A stretch of DNA of 64,000 nt from Candidatus Phytoplasma asteris (GTDB lineage Bacteria; Bacillota_I; Bacilli_A; Acholeplasmatales; Acholeplasmataceae): positions 496,001 to 560,000 of the forward strand of contig NZ_CP128414.1 of the NCBI RefSeq assembly GCF_038505995.1, in the 5' to 3' direction. A program made the translations under genes and the position numbers. This document shows, one piece after another, positions 44,537 to 52,916 of this stretch. The notes beneath the pieces were generated by a model, which ran no database searches, was not told the origin of the DNA, and saw nothing but the letters and a program-made list of their open reading frames with translations. Numbering within the stretch: the first letter of the stretch is position 1; the number at the start of each line of letters is the position of its first letter.

Positions 44537-45316
44537 ATGACAATGAAAAGTTTAATTAATTTTAATCAATTTAAAAAAAAAATATTTTTAATTTTATTTT
44601 TTTTATTATTTTTTAATTTTATTTATAATAAAAAAAATTTTGTAATGGCTATGGAAACAAAACAAAATTCAAATAGCAAAAGTGTTATTCATTTCAACTT
44701 AGATGATGAACTACAAGAATCTGAAATATTTCAATTTAATAATGCTTTTAGTGATATGGATGTTTTAAATAAAACATTAAAAAAATTTAAAATTAAATTA
44801 AATAATGAATTAAATATAAATTCTTTAAGAGAAATAAAAGAAAAATTTAACGGTTTTCGAATAAACTTTTTCATTAAATTAAATTTTTTATGGTATATAT
44901 ATTCCAACAATGAAAATCATGCTCATATATTGTATACTAATTATGCTTCGGACGTAGATAATATAGGTAATTTAGTTCTTATACCTTCTTTTCAACGTAA
45001 TCATTACATAAGTTTGAATGAAAAAATAAAATTAATAGGCGATACATTCATGATTCAAAATAACGATAGAATAGAAATTTATCGTAATAGTTTTGATACT
45101 AAAAATCAAAGAGAAAACACTTTAGAATATTTAAATCCTATTTATTCAGACAATTTATTTCAAATTTTTTTGGATTTTGATATAAAAGAAGAACATGATG
45201 GTTTGTATATGTATTTCGATTTATATAAACATGGATTTACAGAATTAAATAATTATTGTTTTAAAATAGATTTTTCTTTAGATCGAAAAATTGATTTTAT
45301 TAAAAATATAAATTAA
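44537..45316 (+). CDS. large secreted protein (effector candidate) between IS3 ends
   Basis: 259 aa. N-terminal signal segment (KKIFLILFFLLFFNFIYN) with likely cleavage after FVMA, then about 220 soluble residues rich in N, D, F, with no membrane segment. AAAGAGGAAAAT box upstream. Embedded between an internally deleted IS3 (43511-44110) and an inverted IS3 end (45420-45526), so it may be moved as cargo (inference). No specific family recognised. Confidence 0.65.
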   Translation: MTMKSLINFNQFKKKIFLILFFLLFFNFIYNKKNFVMAMETKQNSNSKSVIHFNLDDELQESEIFQFNNAFSDMDVLNKTLKKFKIKLNNELNINSLREIKEKFNGFRINFFIKLNFLWYIYSNNENHAHILYTNYASDVDNIGNLVLIPSFQRNHYISLNEKIKLIGDTFMIQNNDRIEIYRNSFDTKNQRENTLEYLNPIYSDNLFQIFLDFDIKEEHDGLYMYFDLYKHGFTELNNYCFKIDFSLDRKIDFIKNIN

Positions 45317-45419
45317 TATTAAGAACTTATTTTTATATTTTTAACATTAAAAAAACAACAACCAAAATCCTTTAAAAAAAAGGAATATTAAAATATTTTT
45401 TTTAAAAAAGATTTAATTT

Positions 45420-45526
45420 TTTTCAATATTTCTTTAGTTTGAAAAGATATGAAATTATCTACTTAATTTTTAGTTTTAAAGAGCAATTTTTAAATCAAAA
45501 TTTGTCTAAAAAAAGGGAACAGCGCA
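45420..45526 (+). repeat. IS3 (tra5) 3' end, inverted partner of 43511
   Basis: Ends GGAACAGCGCA at 45526. Its reverse complement aligns with 43511-43620, including TAGATAATTTCATATCTTTTC. Forms the right border of PMU2 and of the effector-carrying segment. Confidence 0.75.
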
Positions 45527-46402
45527 ATTCTTTGACATTGAAGGTTTTCATCCCAAAATTGAAAATGCTCGTGATATCGAAAAATCAATTAACTATATTA
45601 AAAAAGATGGCGACTTCATTGAAGAAGGCACCCCTAGACATAAAAAATACGTTCGTCAAAATCAAAAAGAAGAACGTAAACAATTAATTTATGATGAAAT
45701 AGATAGATTAAGAAATCAATATTATCATGATGATAAATTAACTTTATTTCAAGTTAAAAAAACTCTAGATGAATTTATAATTAATCTTGATCGTGATTTT
45801 TATTACGAAAAAATAGATTTTGTAGAACAAGTTTTAAATAAAAAATTCACTAAAAAAAAGAAGAGTTAGAAGATGAAGAAGAATTTTTCAAACCTGATTA
45901 TTCTTTCAATTCATTTAAATCTAACTCTAAAACTAATGAGATAATTGCTGCGATTGAAACACAATTATCAGTGCAATCATTAGGTGAACGCCCTAAATCC
46001 ATTGTGATTGAAGGCTTTAGTAGACTCGGTAAAACCGAGTTTATATTAAGCTACTTAACTCACAAAAACCTTCACTATAATTATACCAGAGGAGACTTTG
46101 ATTTTAGTAAACAAAGTCATAAAAACGCTTATAAAATAAATATTTTTGATGACATAAGCATTCCCCAAATTAGAAAAGAAGGTTTATTTAAACAGATTAT
46201 AGGCGGTCAAAAAGGTTTTAAACATAATGTCAAATATGCTCCTAAAAGAACCATAGCTGGAAAGAAATTATCTATCTTTTTAGTTAACCCTGATATCTCA
46301 TTTGAAAATTATTGTGAATGGTCTGAGAATAACGGTCATAAGTTTCATCAATATTTAGAAGACAATTGTATTTTTATATATGTTTCTGATAAGTTATATT
46401 AA
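45527..46402 (+). pseudogene. rep: geminivirus-like rolling-circle Rep relic (plasmid origin)
   Basis: First frame 45527-45869 reads FFDIEGFHPKIENARDIEKS then INYIKKDGDFIEEG, matching the Rep endonuclease motif III with its catalytic tyrosine. Motifs I and II are lost at the IS3 border. A second frame (45860-46402) is the superfamily-3-type helicase: IEGFSRLGKTEF (Walker A), YKINIFDDIS, IIGGQKGFKHNVKYAP and FLVNPD. The frames are joined by a -1 shift in an A8 run at 45852-45859 just before the TAG. Geminivirus-like Reps are known from phytoplasma plasmids; here the gene sits in the chromosome. Confidence 0.8.
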
Positions 46403-46450
46403 TTTAATAAGAGAATTTTTTTATAAAAATTAATTATCCAAAATATATTA

Positions 46451-46480
46451 AAAAAACTAATGTATATACATTAGTTTTTT
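46451..46480. terminator. bidirectional terminator between rep relic and SVM gene
   Basis: Perfect palindrome AACTAATGTATATACATTAG with A6/T6 flanks, between converging genes. Confidence 0.75.
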
Positions 46481-46508
46481 AATTATTATTAAATTTTTTT
46501 ATTTTATA

Positions 46509-46955
46509 TTAAAAATCAAAAAATTTTTTAACTAATTCGTTTCTATTTTCGAAAGTTAATTTATAAATATGATCTAAAATTTCTTCTCCAAATTGTAACA
46601 TTTGTTTAGCGTCAGGATTATTAGGATCTCTAATTGGATCTAAAAATTGTGTTATAACATTTTGTCTTAGAATTGAATCTGATACATCTAAAATTCTCTT
46701 TTTAAAAAAATTATAATCAACATCATCATTTGTTGATTTTATATTTTCATTATTGATTTCTATTTTTTCTAAAATTTTTGAAATTTCATCTTTCTTTTGT
46801 GTTAATTTTGGTTCTGTTTCTTCATTTTTTTCATTTATTGTTGTTGCTTCTAAAGCATAAACATTAGATTTAAAAATAATCATTAAAGATAACAAGAAAA
46901 AAGGAACTAAAATTTTTAGAAAATTAAATCTATGTTTTTTATTAGAAAAATTCAT
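46509..46955 (-). CDS. SVM-like secreted protein (effector candidate)
   Basis: 148 aa. Basic start (MNFSNKKHRFNFLKILV), hydrophobic core and cleavage after VYA. The mature part is acidic and helical, with DPIRDPNNPDAKQMLQFG and a C-terminal ELVKKFFDF. AGGAGT box at 46967. A minus-strand TATAAT at 47012-47017 may be its -10. Monocistronic, facing the Rep relic. Confidence 0.7.
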   Translation of the reverse strand: MNFSNKKHRFNFLKILVPFFLLSLMIIFKSNVYALEATTINEKNEETEPKLTQKKDEISKILEKIEINNENIKSTNDDVDYNFFKKRILDVSDSILRQNVITQFLDPIRDPNNPDAKQMLQFGEEILDHIYKLTFENRNELVKKFFDF

Positions 46956-47459
46956 TTTTAAAAACTCCTCTTTATTTTTATATTTAACATTTTGTTTTTT
47001 TGTACTAAAAAATTATATTATAATAAAAAAATAGTTATATAAATAATATATTTAATCAAGAATAACAAAAAGATTTAAATATATAACTAATTATATAGAA
47101 AGGTTGCATTTAAAGTGCAAATTTTCAATCAAAACACAGATTAATTTATTATTAAATTTTTTTCTGTGCTATCTTTATTATATCATTCATTATAATTATT
47201 TTAATAATATAATTTAAATTCAAAAATATATTTTTTTTAATATTTTATCTTATATTTACCCTAGTATTAATTTCTAATCCCTTTATTTTAAGTCTAAAAG
47301 TATTCAAAGACGAGCAGAGCGAACTAGGCGGCCAGCCGAAGTACAACCAAATTAACTCTTACCCTCCTCCTATAAAGTCCCCTTTGGGGATTTAGGGGTT
47401 GGTTTTTTTTATATCCAAATTCGCTAGTGTTTACGTTAGGGGGGGTAACTCTATAATAT
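46956..47459. other. 500-bp noncoding region between SVM gene and mini-PMU
   Basis: AT-rich left half with two small hairpins (TTGCA/TGCAA near 47115; CACAG/CTGTG near 47140-47170). At about 47310-47350 there is a short GC-rich patch (CGAGCAGAGCGAACTAGGCG), then an AAAGTCCCC/GGGGATTT hairpin with T8 near 47380-47412. No ORF. Confidence 0.5.
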
Positions 47460-47599
47460 TGAGGTGTTCCAAAAGTTTAGACACTTTTTGCTTTTTAAAA
47501 ACTCTTTAAGGCTAACTATTAAGTTAGTCTTTTTTTATTTTCAAAGATTAAAAAAATAATTTCATATCTTTTCTAAAGATGTTTTTAGAAAGGAATTAA
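47460..47599. repeat. third copy of the PMU terminal repeat
   Basis: Similar to 32767-32906 with a few changes, including the inward GGCTAACT/AGTTAGTC hairpin and AGAAAGGAATT before the sigma start. Confidence 0.85.
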
Positions 47600-47869
47600 A
47601 TGTTAAGAGAAAAATTATTTAAAGATTTTTTAAAAAATAAAAAGAATTTAGAAATTCGAGATCAATTAATCGAACTTCATTTACCTTTAGTAAAAAAACT
47701 AGTTTATCAATTTAAATATTACCCTAAATTTTTAACTAAAGAGGATTTATACCAAGAAGGGGTTTTAGGATTAATAAAATCATTAGCTAATTACGAAGAT
47801 TTAGGTTATGATTTTATCGCCTACGCAAATCCTCACCAACCCCATAACACCCCCAAAAAGCCAAAATAA
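47600..47869 (+). pseudogene. sigma-factor fragment of the mini-PMU
   Basis: Codons 1-81 match the PMU sigma factors (MLREKLFKDFLKNKKNLEI ... GYDFIAYA), then the frame joins unrelated NPHQPHNTPKKPK and stops. Region 2 is partly kept, region 4 is lost. Confidence 0.8.
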
Positions 47870-48517
47870 TACCTTTAAAACGCATTTCCCTATCTTCCAA
47901 ATTAATTATCTTAACGAACAAAAAGACTATATTAAAGAATTGATTAGCAAAATAAACATAGACAAGTTAGATACTTTAAAATTATATAAATTAGATGACA
48001 AAAAAAGTAGATAATTATAACAACCCTATAAAAACAAACTATAACAAAGAAGCAAACATTATTTATTATCAATTAGAAGATTTAAAACACATCAAAGCAT
48101 TTTTAATCAAAAGAAAAGTAGGTTATTGGGTTAAAAAACACATCCTAATTATAAAAGTAATTTAACAAAATAAAAAACATAAAATAAATAAACTTATTTT
48201 AACTCATCGTTTTACTATCATTTGATTTATTAATTTTAATTATCGTTGTATCTTTTATCTATCATTATTATTTTTCGATATATAAATAACTCTCTATTTT
48301 CCCTTTCCATTATTAAAGAGAGATGTTTTAAAAATTAACCAAACAACATCCCTAACGCGCTGAAGCGCTAACAAAAATTATAAGCAAACAAAAACAAAAG
48401 AAGAAGAAAAATAAAAATCCCCCAGTTGCGCGAGACCCCCTTTTTTAAATAAATATAATCATTTAAAGTTATAATGATTATGTATATGATATAAAAAAGG
48501 GAAACGATATTTAAATC
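47870..48517. other. rearranged spacer with small ORF and GC-rich motifs
   Basis: Contains a frame ending KDYIKELISKINIDKLDTLK (to 48014) that looks like the tail of another gene, a 56-aa ORF (47995-48165), and then no coding sense. At 48350-48440 there are short GC-rich motifs (CGCGCTGAAGCGCTAAC, GTTGCGCGAGACCCCC). Confidence 0.4.
47995..48165 (+). CDS. small ORF of unknown function (56 aa)
   Basis: MTKKVDNYNNPIKTNYNK... to KKHILIIKVI. Overlaps the end of the preceding fragment's frame. No RBS of note and no homologue in the window. Weak support. Confidence 0.3.
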   Translation: MTKKVDNYNNPIKTNYNKEANIIYYQLEDLKHIKAFLIKRKVGYWVKKHILIIKVI

Positions 48518-49483
48518 ATGAAAAAAATAGAAAAAATAATAGAAAAAGAAATCCACAAAAATAAATTATTACAAGCTCTAATGAAAAAAAATCAAAAAAC
48601 TGATAAAAAAACAGTTTTTGAATTAGTTAAACAATTTAATCAAAAACTAAATTTAACAACCATTTTAAAAACTATCCGAACAAAAAGAAGCACTTATTAT
48701 TATTGGTTGAAAGCAGAAAACAAAATCAAAGCCAAAAAAGAAAAATATTTATTACAACAAAATCGCATTAAAGCTTTGTGTTTACACCAACAATATTTTT
48801 ACGGTCATCGTAAAATCACTGATTTATATCAAAAAACCTTTAACGAGTTTATCACCAAGAAAAAAGTTTACACCATTATGAAAAAAAACGACATTAACTG
48901 TCGTTTAAGAATTAAAAAAAATAAATATAATTATAAAAATAATTTAAAAACTAAATTAAAAGTAGTAGATAATTTAATTAATCAAGATTTTATATCAATA
49001 GCCCCTTTACAAAAACTCTTTACAGATATCACTTATTTCAAAACTCCACAAGGATTTTTATATTTTTCTTGTATTATTGATTCTTTCAACAACCAAATTA
49101 TCGCTTCCCACACTTCCAAACATCAAAATAAAGAATTAGTTTTAAACACCATCCAAAAATTACCTCTATTAAAAGAACCTTGTATTATTCACTCAGATCA
49201 AGGAACAGTTTATCAATCACAAAAAGTCCAACAAACTTTAACGAAAAAAGGTTTTTTAATCAGTATGTCAAGAAAAGCAACTCCACGCGATAACGCTGTA
49301 ATTGAAAACTTTTTCGGCCAAATGAAAACTATCTTACAACATCAACATCCTTTTTTATTTCAAAAATCAACCAAAAAATTAAAAAAAATAATCAATCATT
49401 TTCCGAAATTTTGGAACAATCAATGGATTTTAGCTAAATTAAATTATTCATCTCCTTCTCAATATTCCCAAAATCTTATATAA
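48518..49483 (+). CDS. tra5: IS3-family transposase (tra5)
   Basis: 321-aa transposase in a single frame. N-terminal helical DNA-binding part (KKTVFELVKQFNQKLN, RTKRSTYYYWLKAE, HRKITDLY), then the rve integrase core with DDE residues in FTDITYFKTPQG, IHSDQGTVYQS and NAVIENFFGQMKT. Typical IS150/IS3 OrfB features without a separate OrfA. Appears intact and may also act on PMU ends, which share sequence with its own end. Confidence 0.92.
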   Translation: MKKIEKIIEKEIHKNKLLQALMKKNQKTDKKTVFELVKQFNQKLNLTTILKTIRTKRSTYYYWLKAENKIKAKKEKYLLQQNRIKALCLHQQYFYGHRKITDLYQKTFNEFITKKKVYTIMKKNDINCRLRIKKNKYNYKNNLKTKLKVVDNLINQDFISIAPLQKLFTDITYFKTPQGFLYFSCIIDSFNNQIIASHTSKHQNKELVLNTIQKLPLLKEPCIIHSDQGTVYQSQKVQQTLTKKGFLISMSRKATPRDNAVIENFFGQMKTILQHQHPFLFQKSTKKLKKIINHFPKFWNNQWILAKLNYSSPSQYSQNLI

Positions 49484-49719
49484 ATTTATTTTTTAATTTA
49501 TTTTAATGTTTTAGCCTTGAAAAAGAGGTTCTCTTTTTGCACATTTTTTTGACCAAAATAACATAATTACGTAAAAAAATAATTATATTTTTATTTTCTT
49601 AACGGAATTTTAACTTTTTTTACCTAACTATATAGTGTAAAGATAAAATATTAAAAAAATATCTTTTGAAACTAAAGAATTATCAAAAAAATTTTAGACA
49701 CTTTTTTGAATGAAAACAA

Positions 49720-49818
49720 TATTTCTTTAGTTTGAAAAGATATGAAATTATCTATTAATTTTTAGTCTTAAAGAATAATTTTAGAGACAAAAGTTGTCTA
49801 AAAAAATGCAACAGCGCA
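49720..49818 (+). repeat. tra5 right end
   Basis: Sequence with GATATGAAATTATCTA and TTTTAGAGACAAAAGTTGTC ending AACAGCGCA; reverse complement of 43511-43610. Confidence 0.75.
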
Positions 49819-50468
49819 CAGTTTCCAAAAGATAAACAATTTAAAATGTTTAAAAACTTATAAAGCTCAATTTAGCTATTTTTGCAGCATTTGGAAAAAC
49901 TTAGATATTATGCAAGCCAGTTTGTAAATTAATATAGTGAAATTATTACTTTTACATAAAAAAACCCTTTCTTTTATTTTTGTTGTATATTAAGTATTGA
50001 TAACTTAACAATTTGCAAATATTAATTATAATTATAAAATTACTTATAAATATACTTATATCTATTAATTTATAAATATACAATTACAAATAATATTTTT
50101 AATCTAATTTTTAACAAATAACAAATAAGGAAAAAACAAATTGTTAATTAACTATATTTTAACATCAAAAAAAAACAACAAATATGCTTATTTATTTTAA
50201 ATATTTGTATTTTTCCATCAATTTACAAATAAAAACTGCTAAAATATTAAAATATTGAGTAATTTTAAAAATATTGATGCAAATAACAATATATGTTGTA
50301 TAATAAGAGTACTTATTTGTAATCTATGATTTGTGCTTTTGGTTTTAAGATTTAAAGATTTAGCAATGATAATTTGGCAATTTAGCAATTTTATAATTTA
50401 TAATTTTATAAATAAGTTGTAGCATAAATGGGGTTTGATAAGTTATAACAAAAAAGAAAAGTAATTTT
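49819..50468. other. 650-bp noncoding AT-rich region
   Basis: No ORF. Repeated AACAAATAA-type words near 50110-50130 and a promoter (50274-50304) for the next gene. Confidence 0.5.
50274..50304 (+). promoter_or_regulatory. promoter for DUF2963-type gene
   Basis: TTGATG (50274-50279), 19-bp spacer, TATAAT (50299-50304). The untranslated leader to 50469 is about 160 nt. Confidence 0.5.
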
Positions 50469-51182
50469 ATGAAATTTGTAAAAAAAGAAACAAAATACCA
50501 AAAAGACACAACAAATCCCAAAGAACACAAAGACAAACACAAACAAAAAAAGCATAAATGGCAATTAATTCACATATTGTGCCTTATTTTAATGGTTATT
50601 ATAATGTTTTTAAGTAGTTTTATTTTATATAACAAAGAACGCAAAGATAAAATATTTACTCAAAAAAAAGAATCAACAAAACTACCAAATCCGATTATCC
50701 AAGAAAATAAACCAAATAAAGAAAATAATAATGAAATAGTTAACCAAATTAAATTAATTTCAAACGAAAATAATTTAATTGTTACAAACTCAAACGAAAA
50801 TACCCAAATGATAAATATATACGATTCAATAACAAACAATTTAATCAAAAAAACTACTTTTTACCCCAATCAAAAAACTATTAATTTCATTGAAAAATAC
50901 AACCCCCAAACTAAAAAATGCCTCCAAATAAAACACTTTACACAACAAGGAACTTTATTTTGTGTCATATATCTTGATCAAAATACTAAAAAAATAACAA
51001 AAATAATTTATTACCAAGACAATAACAAAATAGACAATGAAGCTAAATATAGCCTTCAAACTGGAAAAAAGATTTCTCATACTTACTATCTTAAAAACGG
51101 CATTGATATTGATTACATAGATAAATACAACGAAAAAGAAGAAATTTCAGAAACAATCCATTATATTGTTACAAAATACTAA
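50469..51182 (+). CDS. DUF2963-type membrane-anchored protein
   Basis: 237 aa. Basic N-terminus, one membrane segment (LIHILCLILMVIIMFLSSFI), a linker, then repeats of the DUF2963 kind: YDSITNNLIKKTTFYPNQK, YNPQTKKCLQIKHF, YLDQNTKKITKIIYYQDN and LQTGKKISHTYYLKNG. This repeat family is a known phytoplasma speciality of unknown function; such proteins are thought to face outward. Confidence 0.7.
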   Translation: MKFVKKETKYQKDTTNPKEHKDKHKQKKHKWQLIHILCLILMVIIMFLSSFILYNKERKDKIFTQKKESTKLPNPIIQENKPNKENNNEIVNQIKLISNENNLIVTNSNENTQMINIYDSITNNLIKKTTFYPNQKTINFIEKYNPQTKKCLQIKHFTQQGTLFCVIYLDQNTKKITKIIYYQDNNKIDNEAKYSLQTGKKISHTYYLKNGIDIDYIDKYNEKEEISETIHYIVTKY

Positions 51183-51220
51183 ACTAGTTTTGTTCCTTGA
51201 AAAAGCCCCAAAATAAAAAA

Positions 51221-51247
51221 AGACCAACTTTGAAGTTGGTCTTTATA
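51221..51247 (+). terminator. terminator after DUF2963-type gene
   Basis: AGACCAACTT TG AAGTTGGTCT perfect stem followed by TTTA. Confidence 0.75.
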
Positions 51248-51326
51248 TTATCATAAATATTTAGTTTTGGGAAATTTAGTCTTGATTTTAGTAAAAATAA
51301 TATTTATAATTTTAAAAAACTAATTG

Positions 51327-51993
51327 TTATTTTGTGTTTGCAAAATTTTGAAAAATAAAATACAATATCAAAACAACAAATAATAAAATAAATATTACAA
51401 AGAAAAAAAATAAAAAACTATTGGTTACATTATAATTATTATTTTGAAAAGTATCAGAAGAACCGGAAACACCTGAAGGAGTTAAAGGACTTTGATCTTT
51501 TAAAATATTAAATTGAGTATTTAATTGATCTACATGAACTTTTTGATCTTTTAATTTGTTAATTCCACCCAATTGGTCTAAAGCTTCTTGTACTTTTGCA
51601 TCTAAATTAGATGATTCATCAGAAACACTGCTTTTTGAATCTTGTTCATATATTTCATCATTTAATGTGGATATTGATTTCATATATGAAAAAATATTTG
51701 TAATTTTGTCTAAAACATTATCGTACTCTTTAGAAACTTCTCTAAATTTTAATGTTTTTGCTGTCAATATTTCAAATGATGTTAAAATACTATTAACATC
51801 TGTATTTAATTTTTGTACCCAAATATATATTTGTTCCAAATAATCAATTACTTGTTGTTGGGCTCCTACTTCTTTTTTTTTAATTAAATCTAGGATATTT
51901 ATAAAAATGGGATCATTTAAATATTTTTGAATTTCTGTTTGATTATTAACTGCTAATTTATTAATTTCAGTTTTGATTTGAGTAATTATCGCG
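51327..51993 (-). CDS. 3' exon of a surface-protein gene split by a group II intron
   Basis: Open frame on the minus strand from the predicted 3' splice site (exon starts C at 51993) to the stop at 51327. There is no proper start codon; the first in-frame alternative is a TTG at 51839 without a ribosome binding site. The protein part begins AIITQIKTEINKLAVNNQ, continues as coiled-coil and S/N-rich segments, and ends with a membrane anchor (FLFFFFVIFILLFVVLILYF) and a short tail. Joined to the exon at 52723-52916 it gives 286 aa: signal peptide, outer coiled-coil domain, C-terminal anchor, the usual layout of phytoplasma surface proteins. Confidence 0.6.
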
Positions 51994-52722
51994 ATAGAAA
52001 CAAAACGCCTTAATTATTAGCTAATAATTAGGTTTTTTTGAGCCTCGCACAACACCGTACAAGCAAGTTTCCAAGCATACAGCGTTTATATAAAATATAT
52101 TTCTTCTTTCGCCTTGTATTTGGTTTTCCCAAATTCCTTGGTAAGTCAGTCCACTTATGCATTCCAGCTAAGCTTTGAATTTCTTACGACTACTACGATT
52201 CTGCTTTTTCCTTGAGCCTAAACACTTAAGTTTATTTTAGATGCTTTTATACTTTTATCAAATAACTTTCTTTTAGCAAATAACTTTTAGGAAGATAGAA
52301 GTTACTCTAATTTCTTACCTTAATAGTTTTAGGAGAGATAACCACAATTAATATACAAAAATAAAAAAATTATGTGGTTGTGGTGGTTTTAGGTTTAGCA
52401 ATTTTGCTTGCCACTTAAATCAATAAGTGTTAGTAAATTTTATATACGCAAAAAATATATAAACTGCCCTAAAATATAAGGTATCAACTGTTTTTCCTTA
52501 TAGCTACTGCCCGTTTTTTTCTCTTAGGCTTATTGCAAAGCTTTTCCATGACTATTTTCAACTCGCAAATCCAAACGATAAACAGTTTCTCGTTTTTTTG
52601 CTTTTATTTTCTGCTATAATCTATCTTGCTTTCACAAAATAGACCAAAAATATGTTGTACTGCATTACTAATTGCAGTTGTAAGTGGTTAATTTACTAAG
52701 AAATTAGGCATCTTTCTCGCCC
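51994..52722 (-). mobile_element. ORF-less group II intron (729 nt), predicted
   Basis: Minus strand. The 5' end GGGCGAG resembles the GUGYG consensus with one change. Domain V-like hairpin near 52050-52085 (CGCTGTATGC..GGAAAC..GTACGG) with a CGC triad and a GAAA loop, though the inner stem has two U-U mismatches. Domain VI-like stem at 52008-52032 (CCTAATTATTAG/CTAATAATTAAGG) with a bulged A; the 3' end is CTAT (AY). EBS1 candidate CTTTGCAATAA near 52530 is complementary over 10 nt to the exon end TTATTGCAAA. No maturase ORF, so splicing would need a helper protein. Confidence 0.55.
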
Positions 52723-52916
52723 TTTTGCAATAAATCTTGACATTGTATTTTTATTTGTTCTGTTTGATTCTCTTTAGTTTCAATTAGAGTTATCACGTTT
52801 TCAATATCATCATCTTGGTCAGCAAAAATTAAATAATTGTGATTTAAAAATAGCAAAATAGCCCAAAAGCCAGCAAATATTAACAGTTTTGCTTTATGTT
52901 TTTTGAGTTTTACCAT
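52723..52916 (-). CDS. 5' exon: signal peptide and start of split surface protein
   Basis: Starts MVKLKKHKAKLLIFAGFW with signal peptide and cleavage after LIFA, then an acidic coiled-coil (ENVITLIETKENQTEQIK). Read straight through, the frame ends at 52704 (70 aa), six codons into the predicted intron. The exon has 64 codons plus 2 nt, and the first base of the downstream exon completes the codon (AAC), so splicing keeps the frame. GCAGGTG box upstream of the ATG. It could alternatively be an independent 70-aa secreted peptide. Confidence 0.6.

Larger units (their letters stand above)
47460..49818 (+). mobile_element. mini-PMU (2.36 kb) with sigma fragment and intact tra5
   Basis: Left end TGAGGTGTTCC (PMU-type repeat, 47460-47599), right end AACAGCGCA at 49818 (tra5-type repeat). 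Between them lie a sigma-factor fragment, unclassified short ORFs and a complete IS3-family transposase. It looks like a PMU that lost nearly all of its interior by deletion. No target duplication could be seen. Confidence 0.65.

Noticed and set aside
32767-45526. Target-site duplications flanking PMU2 or the mini-PMU
   Set aside because: Flanking bases do not match at 3-8 bp on either side, so no duplication can be claimed.
45439-45687. 82-codon plus-strand ORF
   Set aside because: It runs through the IS3 end and then out of frame over the Rep relic; coding sense is in the neighbouring frame.
52008-52032. Palindrome TAATTATTAGCTAATAATTA plus T-run read as a terminator
   Set aside because: It lies where domain VI of the predicted group II intron is expected and has the bulged A. 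Its T-run is on the plus strand, where no gene ends.
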